A stretch of 64,000 nt of DNA from IMG/VR virus record IMGVR_UViG_3300020187_003007, positions 1-64,000 of that record. One strand, 5' to 3'. The stretch comes from a virus. Shown one piece after another: positions 51,619-61,073 of the stretch. Made by a program: the position numbers and the translations under genes. The notes beneath the pieces were generated by a model. That model was not told the origin of the DNA and made no database searches. It saw only the letters and a list, made by a program, of their open reading frames with translations. Positions within the stretch are counted from its first letter, which is position 1. The number at the start of each line of letters is the position of its first letter.

Positions 51619-52448
51619 TGAAAGTCGGAGTTATTGGAGCAGGATTCGTTGGAAACGCGATGAGTCAATTAAGCCCAGGAGTGGATATAATCGTATGGGA
51701 CACTGACGAGAGCAAGAGGGTACCAGTTGACATAACATTCGAAGATTTTGTTAAACAGTCTGAAATAGTCTTTATAGCAGTACCTACACCGATGGATAAA
51801 GATGGTAGATGTCATACTGATATCGTTGAGAGTGTAGTTAGCGACGTACGTAGGATTGATAATGAACAGCACATAGTAATAAGATCAACAGTACCTCCTG
51901 GTACATGTGCTCGATTAGGTGTTAGTTTCATGCCAGAGTTCTTGACAGAGAGATATTGGAAGACTGATTTTATACGAACAACAAAGTGGATTATCGGTAC
52001 AAATGATAATATACTATTCGAATTGATGACAACCATGTTCAAACTAGCGAAAGATCGAGGATGTATCGATAGCTGTGTGACTGAACAATACACACCTAGT
52101 GAAGCTGAGATGATGAAGTATACCGCTAATTGTTTTCTAGCGACCAAGATAAGCTTCTTCAATGAAGTTAGCGAGTTATGTGACACAATTGGTATTGATT
52201 ATAATAATATCATCAAATTCTGTGGTGGTGATCCTCGAATTGGTAACAACCACACCCGCGTGCCTGGTCACGACGGAAAGAGAGGATATGGAGGTACATG
52301 CTTTCCAAAGGATATGAACGCATTAGCGCATGAGTTTGAAGCGAACGGTTTAGAGTCATATATAATAAAAGCATCAATCGAACGAAATGAACATCATGAC
52401 CGGCCTGAACGCGATTGGAAGTCGGATAGTGGTAGAGCAGTAATTTAA
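51618..52448 (+). CDS. ugd: UDP-glucose/GDP-mannose dehydrogenase, short form
   Basis: 276 residues. VGVIGAGFVGNAMSQL binds NAD, IVFIAVPTPMDKDG and IVIRSTVPPGT are family motifs, and GYGGTCFPKDMNAL carries the catalytic cysteine. It would oxidise UDP-glucose to UDP-glucuronate (or a related sugar). Most members have about 390-450 residues; here the C-terminal UDP-binding domain is missing, since the protein ends soon after the central helix. The gene has no visible frameshift remnant after it, and glf follows 2 nt later. Confidence 0.85.
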   Translation: MKVGVIGAGFVGNAMSQLSPGVDIIVWDTDESKRVPVDITFEDFVKQSEIVFIAVPTPMDKDGRCHTDIVESVVSDVRRIDNEQHIVIRSTVPPGTCARLGVSFMPEFLTERYWKTDFIRTTKWIIGTNDNILFELMTTMFKLAKDRGCIDSCVTEQYTPSEAEMMKYTANCFLATKISFFNEVSELCDTIGIDYNNIIKFCGGDPRIGNNHTRVPGHDGKRGYGGTCFPKDMNALAHEFEANGLESYIIKASIERNEHHDRPERDWKSDSGRAVI

Positions 52449-52450
52449 TA

Positions 52451-53467
52451 ATGAAGGTAAATATATTTGGATGCGGGATGAGCGGCACAGTCGCGGCGAT
52501 CTTATTTAAAGAACAAGGACATGATGTTGAGATATTTGAGACTAGGTCTCATGTTGCTGGCAATTGTTTTGATAAAAAGAATGAGGATGGTTGCACAGTA
52601 CATGAGTATGGTTCGCATATCTTCCATACCAACGATAAAGAGGTATGGGACTTTTTAAACCGGTACACAAAATTTAACGACTATCAGCACCGTGTCAGAG
52701 CGAACACCAAGGAAGGATTATTGAGCATTCCATTCAGTAAAAAGACAGAACAAGAACTCGGACGTGATCTGTCACCTAAAGAGATACAAGAGTTGTTATT
52801 CCGTGATTATTCCGAACGTCATTGGGGCATACCATGGGAGGAATTACCCAAGAGTATAAGCGGCAGAGTACCTAACAAACGTGACAATTTCGACGACCGA
52901 TACTTCACTGACACATATCAAGGTATACCAGAGAAAGGATATACTACCATGTTTAATAATATGTTAGATGGTATCAAGGTTAACGTTGGTGTAGATCGTG
53001 ATTTACGCAAACGTATCAAAGGGGACCTTACAGTTTGGACCGGAAAGATATCTGAGTATTTCGACTTAGCATACGGTCATCTCCCTTATCGTTCCCTTAG
53101 ATTTGAACACACACGCGTAAAACGAGACCCGATGTACACATGGGACAAAGGATCAGTTATTAACGAATGTAACACCAAGCCTTTCAACCGTACTATGGAC
53201 AACAGTGTGTATCTCAAGGAGGATGTGACTCACACTATTCATACACGTGATCATCCAGAGGAATATCAACCAGGTGTCAATGATCCAATTTACCCAAAGA
53301 CATTCGGAGAAGGTCCAGAGGTATATAAGAAATATTTACAAGCCGCCGAAGCAGATAAGAATACTATATTCTTAGGCCGATTAGCCACATACAGATACTT
53401 GGATATGTGGATGGCAGTAAAACAAGTTATAGCTAAACTTGAAACTAGTGATAAATTAAAACGATGA
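52451..53467 (+). CDS. glf: UDP-galactopyranose mutase
   Basis: 338 residues. VNIFGCGMSGTVAAILFKEQ is the FAD-binding start, and GNCFDKKNEDGCTVHEYGSH followed by IFHTN is the strongly conserved substrate-domain motif. LRFEHTRVKRD and GRLATYRYLDM lie at the expected ends. It converts UDP-galactopyranose to UDP-galactofuranose, so galactofuranose may occur in the glycan. It overlaps fcl by 4 nt. Confidence 0.92.
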   Translation: MKVNIFGCGMSGTVAAILFKEQGHDVEIFETRSHVAGNCFDKKNEDGCTVHEYGSHIFHTNDKEVWDFLNRYTKFNDYQHRVRANTKEGLLSIPFSKKTEQELGRDLSPKEIQELLFRDYSERHWGIPWEELPKSISGRVPNKRDNFDDRYFTDTYQGIPEKGYTTMFNNMLDGIKVNVGVDRDLRKRIKGDLTVWTGKISEYFDLAYGHLPYRSLRFEHTRVKRDPMYTWDKGSVINECNTKPFNRTMDNSVYLKEDVTHTIHTRDHPEEYQPGVNDPIYPKTFGEGPEVYKKYLQAAEADKNTIFLGRLATYRYLDMWMAVKQVIAKLETSDKLKR

Positions 53468-54390
53468 AATTGTTAATAACAGGTGGTACTGGTTTGGTAG
53501 GAACCGGAATTAAATCAATCGCAAGTGAATTTCCAGAGCTTGATATATCTTATATGTCTTCGAAGGATTGTAACTTGCTTGATTACGATCAAGTGTTGGA
53601 ATATTTCTGGAACGAAGAACCAGAATGTATTATTCACTTGGCTGCAAATGTTGGTGGGTTGTACAAGAACATGAACCAAAAAGTGGAGATGTTTGATGAT
53701 AATATTCAAATGAATCTCAACGTGATAAAAGCTGCATTCTCAAATGATATCAAGAACTTGATAGGTACTTTATCAACATGCATCTTTCCTGACAACACAA
53801 CATATCCTATCAACGAGACCATGCTTCATGATGGAGCACCACACACATCAAATGACGCATATGCGTATGCAAAAAGAATGATCAAGGTTCAATGTGACGC
53901 ATATAGCGCTCAGCATGATGTGAATTATTCGTGCATAATACCTACGAACATATACGGAGAAGGTGACAATTTCTCATTAGAGGATGGACATGTGATACCC
54001 GCATTGATCCACAAATGCTTTAACGCTGTTAAAAATGGTACTGATTTTGAAGTGTATGGTACAGGTAAGCCGTTGCGTCAGTTTATATACTCAAAGGACC
54101 TAGGTAGATTGATACTAAAATCAGTATACAAACTAATGCAAGAAAGTATAATACTGGCACCTCGTGAGGAAGTCGCGATTGGTGATGTGGCTCGTTACAT
54201 CGCTAGAGCGTTTGACTACGAAGACCGTATGATATTCAATGATAGCTTTAGTGATGGTCAATACAAGAAGACAGCTGATAACTCCAAACTAATGGAGTTG
54301 TTCCCGGATTTTGAATTTATGAAAATCGAGGAAGGTATAGCTGAGACCGTTAAGTATTTCAAACATGAGTACCCAAATTTAAGACTATGA
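53464..54390 (+). CDS. fcl: GDP-L-fucose synthase
   Basis: 308 residues. TGGTGLVGTGI binds NADPH, LAANVGGLYKN, STCIFPDNTTYPINE, the Y-x-x-x-K in YAYAKRM, and IPTNIYGEGDNFSLEDGHVI are typical of Fcl/WcaG. GTGKPLRQFIYSKDLGRL closes the substrate pocket. It performs the last two steps (epimerisation and reduction) from GDP-4-keto-6-deoxymannose to GDP-L-fucose, using the product of Gmd two genes downstream. Confidence 0.93.
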   Translation: MKLLITGGTGLVGTGIKSIASEFPELDISYMSSKDCNLLDYDQVLEYFWNEEPECIIHLAANVGGLYKNMNQKVEMFDDNIQMNLNVIKAAFSNDIKNLIGTLSTCIFPDNTTYPINETMLHDGAPHTSNDAYAYAKRMIKVQCDAYSAQHDVNYSCIIPTNIYGEGDNFSLEDGHVIPALIHKCFNAVKNGTDFEVYGTGKPLRQFIYSKDLGRLILKSVYKLMQESIILAPREEVAIGDVARYIARAFDYEDRMIFNDSFSDGQYKKTADNSKLMELFPDFEFMKIEEGIAETVKYFKHEYPNLRL

Positions 54391-54740
54391 ATAACAACAC
54401 AGATGAATCTATCCGCCCATGGGGTAACTACGAGATCTTACTAGATACAGACTACTGTAAGGTTAAGAGAATTTATGTAAAGCCTGGTCAACGATTGAGT
54501 TACCAGTACCATCACAAGAGACAAGAAGCATGGACTGTGGTTAGTGGTGTGGCACGTATAACAATCGACGACGAGACTAATGACTACAAACCAGGCGAGA
54601 CTGTGCTGATTCCATTAGGAGCAAAGCATCGGATGGCCAATCCAGAAACTGATGAGATGATGATACTTGTTGAGGTACAGACAGGTACGTATTTTGGTGA
54701 GGATGATATTGTCCGTGTGCAGGACGATTACAACAGATAA
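54387..54740 (+). CDS. Mannose-6-phosphate isomerase type II-like cupin
   Basis: 117 residues overlapping fcl by 4 nt. [52 protein letters not shown] and [16 protein letters not shown] match the C-terminal cupin domain (PF01050) of bifunctional mannose-1-phosphate guanylyltransferase/mannose-6-phosphate isomerase. Only the isomerase half is present. It would supply mannose-6-phosphate for GDP-mannose, with the guanylyl step left to the host. Confidence 0.88.
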   Translation: MNNNTDESIRPWGNYEILLDTDYCKVKRIYVKPGQRLSYQYHHKRQEAWTVVSGVARITIDDETNDYKPGETVLIPLGAKHRMANPETDEMMILVEVQTGTYFGEDDIVRVQDDYNR

Positions 54741-54744
54741 TTTT

Positions 54745-55791
54745 ATGAAAATAGCACTTATAACAGGAGTCAATGGACAAGACGGCTCTTATCTAGCAGA
54801 ATTATTATTAGATAAGGGTTATGATGTGTGGGGAGTAGCAAGACGCGCATCAGATATAAACACACAACGCATAGAACATCTTTACTCGAACAAGAAATTG
54901 TTTCTCAGATACGGTGACATGACTGATGGTATCAATCTTGTCAACATATTGTATGAAATAAAAACTACATATCCAGATATGAACCGGTTAGAGATATACA
55001 ATCTAGCTGCTATGAGCCACGTCAAGGTGAGTTTTGACATGCCTGAGTATACAGCGAACGCTGACGGTACTGGTGTGCTAAGATTGTTAGAGGCTGTGAG
55101 GTCTACCGGACTGATGGATGTCACAAGATTTTATCAAGCAGCTACATCAGAACTATACGGACTGGTTCAAGAGGTACCTCAAAAAGAAACCACGCCATTT
55201 TATCCTAGATCTCCTTATGGTGTTGCTAAACTGTATGGATATTGGATAACCAAAAATTACAGAGAGTCATACGACATGTTCGCCGCTAATGGTATTTTAT
55301 TCAATCATGAGAGTCCCAGAAGAGGTCCAACATTTGTGACTCGTAAGGTCACTAGAGGGTTGAACATGATATTGACTGGTGAGCGTGATAAGTTAGTGAT
55401 GGGTAATATTGATGCCAAGCGAGACTGGGGGCATGCTAAGGATTATGTTGAAGGCATGTGGCGTATATTACAAGCTGACAAACCAGATGATTATGTGCTG
55501 TCAACTAATGAATTTCATTCAGTTAGAGAGTTTATCGAGAAAAGCTTCTCTATGAGAGGTTTTGACATTCGATGGAAAGGCACTGGAGTAGATGAGATCG
55601 GGTATGATTATAATAACGGTAGAGAGTTGATACATATCTCAGATAAATACTTTCGACCAGCTGAAGTTGAAGAACTGTTAGGAGACTCAACAAAAGCCAG
55701 AACAGAACTAGGTTGGGAGCCTCAATATTCATTTGATCAACTAGTAAAAGAGATGGTCGATCATGATTGCCCACCGAATAATACTGATTAA
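54745..55791 (+). CDS. gmd: GDP-mannose 4,6-dehydratase
   Basis: 348 residues from ATG 54745. [20 protein letters not shown] is the nucleotide-binding start; [30 protein letters not shown], the Y-x-x-x-K in [12 protein letters not shown] and FNHESPRRG are diagnostic. [20 protein letters not shown] is the family's C-terminal motif. It makes GDP-4-keto-6-deoxymannose for Fcl. A longer frame to ATG 54667 would overlap the cupin gene and precede the conserved start, so it was rejected. It is the last cassette gene. Confidence 0.95.
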   Translation: MKIALITGVNGQDGSYLAELLLDKGYDVWGVARRASDINTQRIEHLYSNKKLFLRYGDMTDGINLVNILYEIKTTYPDMNRLEIYNLAAMSHVKVSFDMPEYTANADGTGVLRLLEAVRSTGLMDVTRFYQAATSELYGLVQEVPQKETTPFYPRSPYGVAKLYGYWITKNYRESYDMFAANGILFNHESPRRGPTFVTRKVTRGLNMILTGERDKLVMGNIDAKRDWGHAKDYVEGMWRILQADKPDDYVLSTNEFHSVREFIEKSFSMRGFDIRWKGTGVDEIGYDYNNGRELIHISDKYFRPAEVEELLGDSTKARTELGWEPQYSFDQLVKEMVDHDCPPNNTD

Positions 55792-55823
55792 GTTTCAAGT
55801 TGCTATATATTCTGAATGAATGT

Positions 55824-55831
55824 CATAAATA
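55824..55831 (+). promoter_or_regulatory. T4-type late promoter
   Basis: CATAAATA, 12 nt before the ATG at 55844. An ATG-TAA start-stop pair (55835-55840) lies between promoter and gene. Confidence 0.65.
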
Positions 55832-55843
55832 ATTATGTAAGTT

Positions 55844-58800
55844 ATGACATTTGAGCACACAAATTTAGACGAATTAAAAGGTAAATTCGAAGACGGGGAC
55901 AGGCCTATAGGTGAAGATTTTGCAAGGCTATTAGATAGCTGCCACAATACCCTACAGGATACCGACGTTGGTATAACCAGGACATTAACTGTAAGTGGAG
56001 AGACATCATTTAATAGTAGTGTGGGTATATCATCTAGTTTATCAGTCGGAGGCGCGTTAGGAGTAACCGGTTCGACTGTTCTGCACAGTACATTAGGTGT
56101 ATCTGATACGGTTAGTTTCAATGGAGCATTAGGTGTGGTTGGAGCAGTTGGGTTTGGATCAACACTATCAGTATCAGGCCCAGTTAATTTAAGTAACTCG
56201 CTTGTGGTGAGTGGATCCACTAGTCTACATGACGGTTTAGCAGTAATTGGGGCAACTCTTCTACGTGATTCACTAGATGTATTAAGTGATACTAGGATTA
56301 TATCTTTAACAGCCTCAGGTAGTACAGTACTAACAGACACATTATCAGTCACAAAAGGTGTTGTACTTCAGGATACAGTAGATATAGCAGGACACACGGC
56401 TATCAATGCTCCGTTAGACGTATTGGGGCTTACTGAGCTTAGTGGTACTACAATCAACGGGACACTACAAACCAAAGGATTCGCGACGTTTGACAGTAAT
56501 GTTCATATCAAAGGTAACTTACGTGTTGATGGAAACGCATATCTGAGCGCCGGCAGTGGTGGTAATATACATGTAGGTGATACAGATGAGGATAATCTTA
56601 TATTCAATGCTGATATTGCGAGTGATGTTAACTTGGATTCAGACAAAACGTACGATTTAGGTTCAACTACCAAACGATGGAAGAATGTTTATGTAGCTGA
56701 TATTGATGTTGATGGTCTAGTTGATGGTAGAGATATTTCAGATGATGGTCAAAAACTAGATAGTGTCAGCAGTACAGTTGACACAGGTAGTGCAAATTGG
56801 ACTGATACATACACTAACGTTTCATCTTTTAGTGCCAATCGTGATAGTGTTTATTCTAGTGTCAACAACACCAGCGCTCAATGGAACTCAGTATATACAG
56901 ATGTTAGTGACACCAGCGCTCAATGGAACTCAGTATACACAGATGTTAGTGACACCAGCGCTCAATGGAACTCAGTATACACAGATGTATCAGAAACAAG
57001 TGGAACATGGAATGATGTTCATACGAACGTTAATGTTAATAGTGCTAATTGGGATGAATTATACACCACCGCTCAAGCTAATAGTTCAGCTTGGTATGCA
57101 GACACAATAGCTGAACTTACTGATGTTGATGTGACCGGAGCATTAAATGACTCGATATTAGTGTACAGTAGCAGTATCGACAAATGGGTTGTCACAACAC
57201 AATCGGATAACGATCTCAGAGCCACCGCCACCTTAGAAGCAATCACGCATAACGGAAGCAACATCGATCTAGATAATAAAACATTAATTCTAACTGATAA
57301 TGATCGAACGATAGCAGCACGTACTGTGACGTTCACAACATCTGCTGCTTTGGTTACTGGTACATATGTTGAGGTGGATGATTCATCATATGTATATGGT
57401 GTATCCGGGTTGGATCGGAGCAATTTAAACGGGATAGCAGAGATAACAACAAATGTTATCGAGCTTGCTAGGATCAATGGTGATATAAGTATCGCAGCTA
57501 GCGTCACTGATGCTAAGATCAGATTAACACAACTGACCGGAGGACCAGGAGGCAACACTGAGATCGCTGGTACTGCTACCGGTAATACCAATGACGCGCT
57601 CTTCCATGGAGTAGACGGCACGAACAATCACAACCCAAAATTCACCGGAGGAGAGTCTGTAGATAATTTTGAATCACTAAACGACACACCTGGTAGTTAC
57701 GCTGGTAATGCTGGTAATTTCGTCAAAGTCAACACCGGTGAGGACGCGCTAGAATTTATATCACACCCGACAGATGAATGGGATTCAGTTTATAGTTTCG
57801 TGAATGGTGATAGTGCCACCAACAATACTGATTATAATCAGACAGTATTTCTCAAGCTTAGTGGTGATGTGATGACCGGTGGATTGACAGTACAAGGTGA
57901 TATATCTGCTACTGGTGATATCTATCTATCCAACGATAGTTTAAACTTCGCTGATGGCGAAACATTTTCTAGTACTGATAGTGTCAATGTGAAGGGTACG
58001 TATGCTAGTGTTACAGCCACTAGTGGTGAGTGGGATAGCGTTTATGCTAGCGTTACAGCCACGAGTGGTGAGTGGGATTCAGTATATTCAAGCGTATCAT
58101 CTACAAGTGCTAATTGGGATTCTGTTTACTCTAGCGTTACAGCTACAAGCGGTGAATGGGATTCAGTTTACACAGATGTATCCGAAACAAGTGGTGAGTG
58201 GGATTCAGTATACTCAAGTGTTACTGCTACAAGTGGTGAGTGGGATAGCGTTTATACAGACGTATCCGAAACAAGTGGTGAGTGGGATAGCGTTTATGCT
58301 AGCGTTTCATCTACAAGTGGTGAGTGGGATAGCGTTTATACAGACGTATCCGAAACAAGTGGTGAGTGGGATAGCGTTTATACAGACGTATCTAATACAA
58401 GTGGTGAATGGAATTCGGTTTATAGTTATATCAACACAGCATCTGGTTTCGGTCTAGCTACTGTAGACGCTCAAGGTAAATTGTTAACAACACAGATACC
58501 AGAGCTTAGTATAACTCGCGTACATGCGGTTACCAGTCCATCAGAAGTCGCTGTGTTAAACCCCGGGAATGGTATTCAATCAGGAGACGTTGTTGTCGTA
58601 TCATCTACACATGATAACCTAATAGCAGTAGTTGATTCACCTACAGGTACATATACGAGTGGTACAGGAGATTACGTAGGGTATGCTAAGCTAGCTCTAC
58701 CGGATGGCTTAGTACAGACTGTTAATGGTAAGCAGGGTCCTAGCGTTGTTCTTAACTCAGATGATTTTGATGATGCAGTCACTGCACATAAGTTCGTGTC

Positions 58801-59947
58801 AGCTGTTGATAAGACAAAATGGAATTTAAATAACACAACAGTGCATGCTAACAGCGGTTCTTGGATAGGTGGTAACAGTGTTTACAATAGCGTGCTTGCC
58901 ACAAGTGCTGATTGGAACAGTGTTCATGCAAGTGTCTTAGCTAACAGCGGTTCTTGGATAGGTGGTAACAGCGTTTACAATAGCGTGCTTGCCACAAGTG
59001 CTGATTGGAATAACGTTCATGCAAGTGTCTTAGCTACGAGCGCTGAATGGGATAGCACACATACATCAGTTTTAGATACAAGTGCTAATTGGGATAATGT
59101 CTATACGGACGTATCTAATACAAGTGCTAAATGGAATGATGTTTACAGTTTTGTTAATAGTGATAGCGCTACCAACAATACAGATTATAACCAGACACAC
59201 TTTGTTAATGCTAGTGGAGATACAATAACCGGTAAGTTGGAGATTGAATCTAGCGAACTAGAGGTAGGTGGTAATATAACAATGGCGGGAGATTTAATAC
59301 ACCAAGATGATACAGGTACTAAGATATCATTTAATACAGATATAATAACACTAGAAGCAAATGGACAGGAATTCATAACCATAGACGGTACTGCTCCAAC
59401 ACCTGATACAGTTATTATTAATGAAGCTGCGACTACACCAGTGAATTTCATAATTAAAACTCCAAGCAATCACCCAGCATTGTACTTTAGAGGTAGTGAT
59501 GGTTCTCTAGGTCTAGGAACTTCCTCCATGAATGTTAAGTTAGCAGTAGTGGGTGGTATATCCGCTAGTGAGGGTATTGAGATAGAGGAGCATGCTACTA
59601 TAAAAGGGAACACTACACTAAGTGGTAGTGTTGATGTAAAGAGTACACTAACCGGTGTTAGTGCTGAGTTTACCGGTAGTTTATCCACCACCGGTGAGAT
59701 GATCAGTGCTGGTGTTCCTCTACATGAGATATTCTCAACGGACGTGGATATATGGAACGACTTGACTGTACATGGTAGTATAAGTGCTACTGAAAGTTTA
59801 TCAGCTACAGATATAGTAGCGAAAACCGGTTATCATACTTTAACTGGAGCCGATGTAAAAGTCACAGGAATTACACAAGATATTAACATTGGTGGTCATG
59901 TATTACATATAGTGAATGGATTAATTGTTGAGGTGACTGATGAGTAG
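55844..59947 (+). CDS. Large repeat-rich tail fibre protein
   Basis: 1367 residues. The N-terminal 210 residues contain short L-S-V-S-G-x-x-x-L repeats. A GNLRVDGNAYLSAGSGG module lies at about 222-285. Trp-repeat blocks follow at about 314-420, 720-865 and 1003-1103. Between them are NGKQGPSVVLNSDDFDD and DSATNNTDYNQT segments shared with the giant fibre at 22460. The C-terminus GITQDINIGGHVLHIVNGLI matches that of the fibre at 31217. It is therefore a paralogue of the fibre genes on the other side of the glycan cassette. Overlaps the next gene by 8 nt. Confidence 0.75.
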   Translation: MTFEHTNLDELKGKFEDGDRPIGEDFARLLDSCHNTLQDTDVGITRTLTVSGETSFNSSVGISSSLSVGGALGVTGSTVLHSTLGVSDTVSFNGALGVVGAVGFGSTLSVSGPVNLSNSLVVSGSTSLHDGLAVIGATLLRDSLDVLSDTRIISLTASGSTVLTDTLSVTKGVVLQDTVDIAGHTAINAPLDVLGLTELSGTTINGTLQTKGFATFDSNVHIKGNLRVDGNAYLSAGSGGNIHVGDTDEDNLIFNADIASDVNLDSDKTYDLGSTTKRWKNVYVADIDVDGLVDGRDISDDGQKLDSVSSTVDTGSANWTDTYTNVSSFSANRDSVYSSVNNTSAQWNSVYTDVSDTSAQWNSVYTDVSDTSAQWNSVYTDVSETSGTWNDVHTNVNVNSANWDELYTTAQANSSAWYADTIAELTDVDVTGALNDSILVYSSSIDKWVVTTQSDNDLRATATLEAITHNGSNIDLDNKTLILTDNDRTIAARTVTFTTSAALVTGTYVEVDDSSYVYGVSGLDRSNLNGIAEITTNVIELARINGDISIAASVTDAKIRLTQLTGGPGGNTEIAGTATGNTNDALFHGVDGTNNHNPKFTGGESVDNFESLNDTPGSYAGNAGNFVKVNTGEDALEFISHPTDEWDSVYSFVNGDSATNNTDYNQTVFLKLSGDVMTGGLTVQGDISATGDIYLSNDSLNFADGETFSSTDSVNVKGTYASVTATSGEWDSVYASVTATSGEWDSVYSSVSSTSANWDSVYSSVTATSGEWDSVYTDVSETSGEWDSVYSSVTATSGEWDSVYTDVSETSGEWDSVYASVSSTSGEWDSVYTDVSETSGEWDSVYTDVSNTSGEWNSVYSYINTASGFGLATVDAQGKLLTTQIPELSITRVHAVTSPSEVAVLNPGNGIQSGDVVVVSSTHDNLIAVVDSPTGTYTSGTGDYVGYAKLALPDGLVQTVNGKQGPSVVLNSDDFDDAVTAHKFVSAVDKTKWNLNNTTVHANSGSWIGGNSVYNSVLATSADWNSVHASVLANSGSWIGGNSVYNSVLATSADWNNVHASVLATSAEWDSTHTSVLDTSANWDNVYTDVSNTSAKWNDVYSFVNSDSATNNTDYNQTHFVNASGDTITGKLEIESSELEVGGNITMAGDLIHQDDTGTKISFNTDIITLEANGQEFITIDGTAPTPDTVIINEAATTPVNFIIKTPSNHPALYFRGSDGSLGLGTSSMNVKLAVVGGISASEGIEIEEHATIKGNTTLSGSVDVKSTLTGVSAEFTGSLSTTGEMISAGVPLHEIFSTDVDIWNDLTVHGSISATESLSATDIVAKTGYHTLTGADVKVTGITQDINIGGHVLHIVNGLIVEVTDE
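56785..57100 (+). repeat. 42-bp Trp repeats, block A of second fibre
   Basis: About seven units; the three encoding TSAQWNSVYTDV (56870-56995) are identical or nearly so in DNA. Confidence 0.8.
58000..58440 (+). repeat. 42-bp Trp repeats, block B of second fibre
   Basis: About ten units dominated by TSGEWDSVYTDVSE/TSGEWDSVYSSV with long near-identical DNA stretches. Confidence 0.85.
58850..59150 (+). repeat. Mixed Trp repeats, block C of second fibre
   Basis: A larger unit (ANSGSWIGGNSVYNSVLATSADWN) occurs twice, around 58850 and 58940, followed by ordinary 14-codon units. Confidence 0.75.
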
Positions 59948-61073
59948 TTGCGATGACGGTGGTCCACACACACCACCTCCTGTAAAGCCATTACATGAAT
60001 TTTACAGCTCTAATTTAAATCCTAAAGTAACGACCTATGAGAAGCTAGCGACTCGTATTGCGTATACATTAGGTTACCCGCAAATCAATATAGAAGCTCA
60101 TCAGAATCAAGTGTTTGAGAACATTAGTATCGCGATTGAGATGTTCAGTAAGTTTGCCGGATACACCGAAGAGTATTTAACATTCCATTCTAGCTTGTAT
60201 GAGCCGGGTAAAGGACTTCGGATGGATGTACTGATGACAGCGACAGAACAGTTGGCTGGATCTTATGAAGCTAATCCAAATGAAACGACTCTCGACAAAT
60301 CGTTATATGAGATTGGTAGTAGTATTATAGGTGGTGGTCCGATTGATATGGCTGTAAATTATAAAGGATATTCAGATGGAGAGTCAAAATGGGAAGGTAC
60401 CAAGACACGAAAATCTCATGGATCGCGTGCTAGTAGCCGCCCTGATGAATCTCAACGTGATCAATTAAACGAAAAACTAGCCAAACCACTCCCTAACATG
60501 AAGGGGTATGATTATCTAACTGATAGTTACAGGAAGGTTATAGATATTTTCGCATTTGAAGAAGGTACATCTACTGGTATCAACACTCTATTCACAATAG
60601 AACAAACATTAGCACAACAGACATACTTTAGTTATGCGTTAGGAAAGTACGGGTTTGATTTAGTAAGCTGGTACACAATGAAGAATTGGTTAGAAGACAG
60701 AAGAAAAATGCTATCACAAGACTACTATTGCAGATTTGATGACAGAAAACAAACACTCTACTTGACACCCGAACCTAACAGAGGTAACAGACGCACACAG
60801 TTCTACGGTCTTATAGGAGCATACGTTGAGCGACCTGTATGTGAATTAGTATCTGAAGCATGGGTATATCAATATGCATTGGCGTTAACTAAAATAGTGA
60901 TCGCTCGAGTGCGTGGTAAATATTCCGGTACGAATTTATTCGGTGGTGGTTCTCCTAATTACAATGAATTGTTAAGTGAAGGTAATACTGACAAGAAGGA
61001 GCTCGAGACCAAGTTGTATGAAGGGGTTCCTGGATTCGGTGATGGTGAACCTCCGATGTTCTTCGTAGGGTGA
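59940..61073 (+). CDS. Conserved T4-like virion structural protein (neck/connector candidate)
   Basis: 377 residues. Motifs GYPQINIEAHQNQVFENISI then IAIEMFSKFAGYTEEYLTF near residues 38-85, and a C-terminal VYQYALALTKIVIARVRGKY followed by SGTNLFGGGSPNYN, recur in structural proteins of marine T4-like phages. I know them without a firm function. The position between fibres and the gp4-like head completion gene fits a neck or connector protein. The start overlaps the fibre gene by 8 nt and the end overlaps gp4 by 4 nt. Confidence 0.6.
   Translation: MSSCDDGGPHTPPPVKPLHEFYSSNLNPKVTTYEKLATRIAYTLGYPQINIEAHQNQVFENISIAIEMFSKFAGYTEEYLTFHSSLYEPGKGLRMDVLMTATEQLAGSYEANPNETTLDKSLYEIGSSIIGGGPIDMAVNYKGYSDGESKWEGTKTRKSHGSRASSRPDESQRDQLNEKLAKPLPNMKGYDYLTDSYRKVIDIFAFEEGTSTGINTLFTIEQTLAQQTYFSYALGKYGFDLVSWYTMKNWLEDRRKMLSQDYYCRFDDRKQTLYLTPEPNRGNRRTQFYGLIGAYVERPVCELVSEAWVYQYALALTKIVIARVRGKYSGTNLFGGGSPNYNELLSEGNTDKKELETKLYEGVPGFGDGEPPMFFVG

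Noticed and set aside
54667-54744. N-terminal extension of gmd to ATG 54667
   Set aside because: It would overlap the cupin gene by 74 nt and precede the conserved [14 protein letters not shown] start.
56763-58457. Alternative frames across the second fibre (56763-57110, 57073-57627 minus, 58002-58457)
   Set aside because: Same repeat artefact; the main frame carries recognisable fibre modules throughout.
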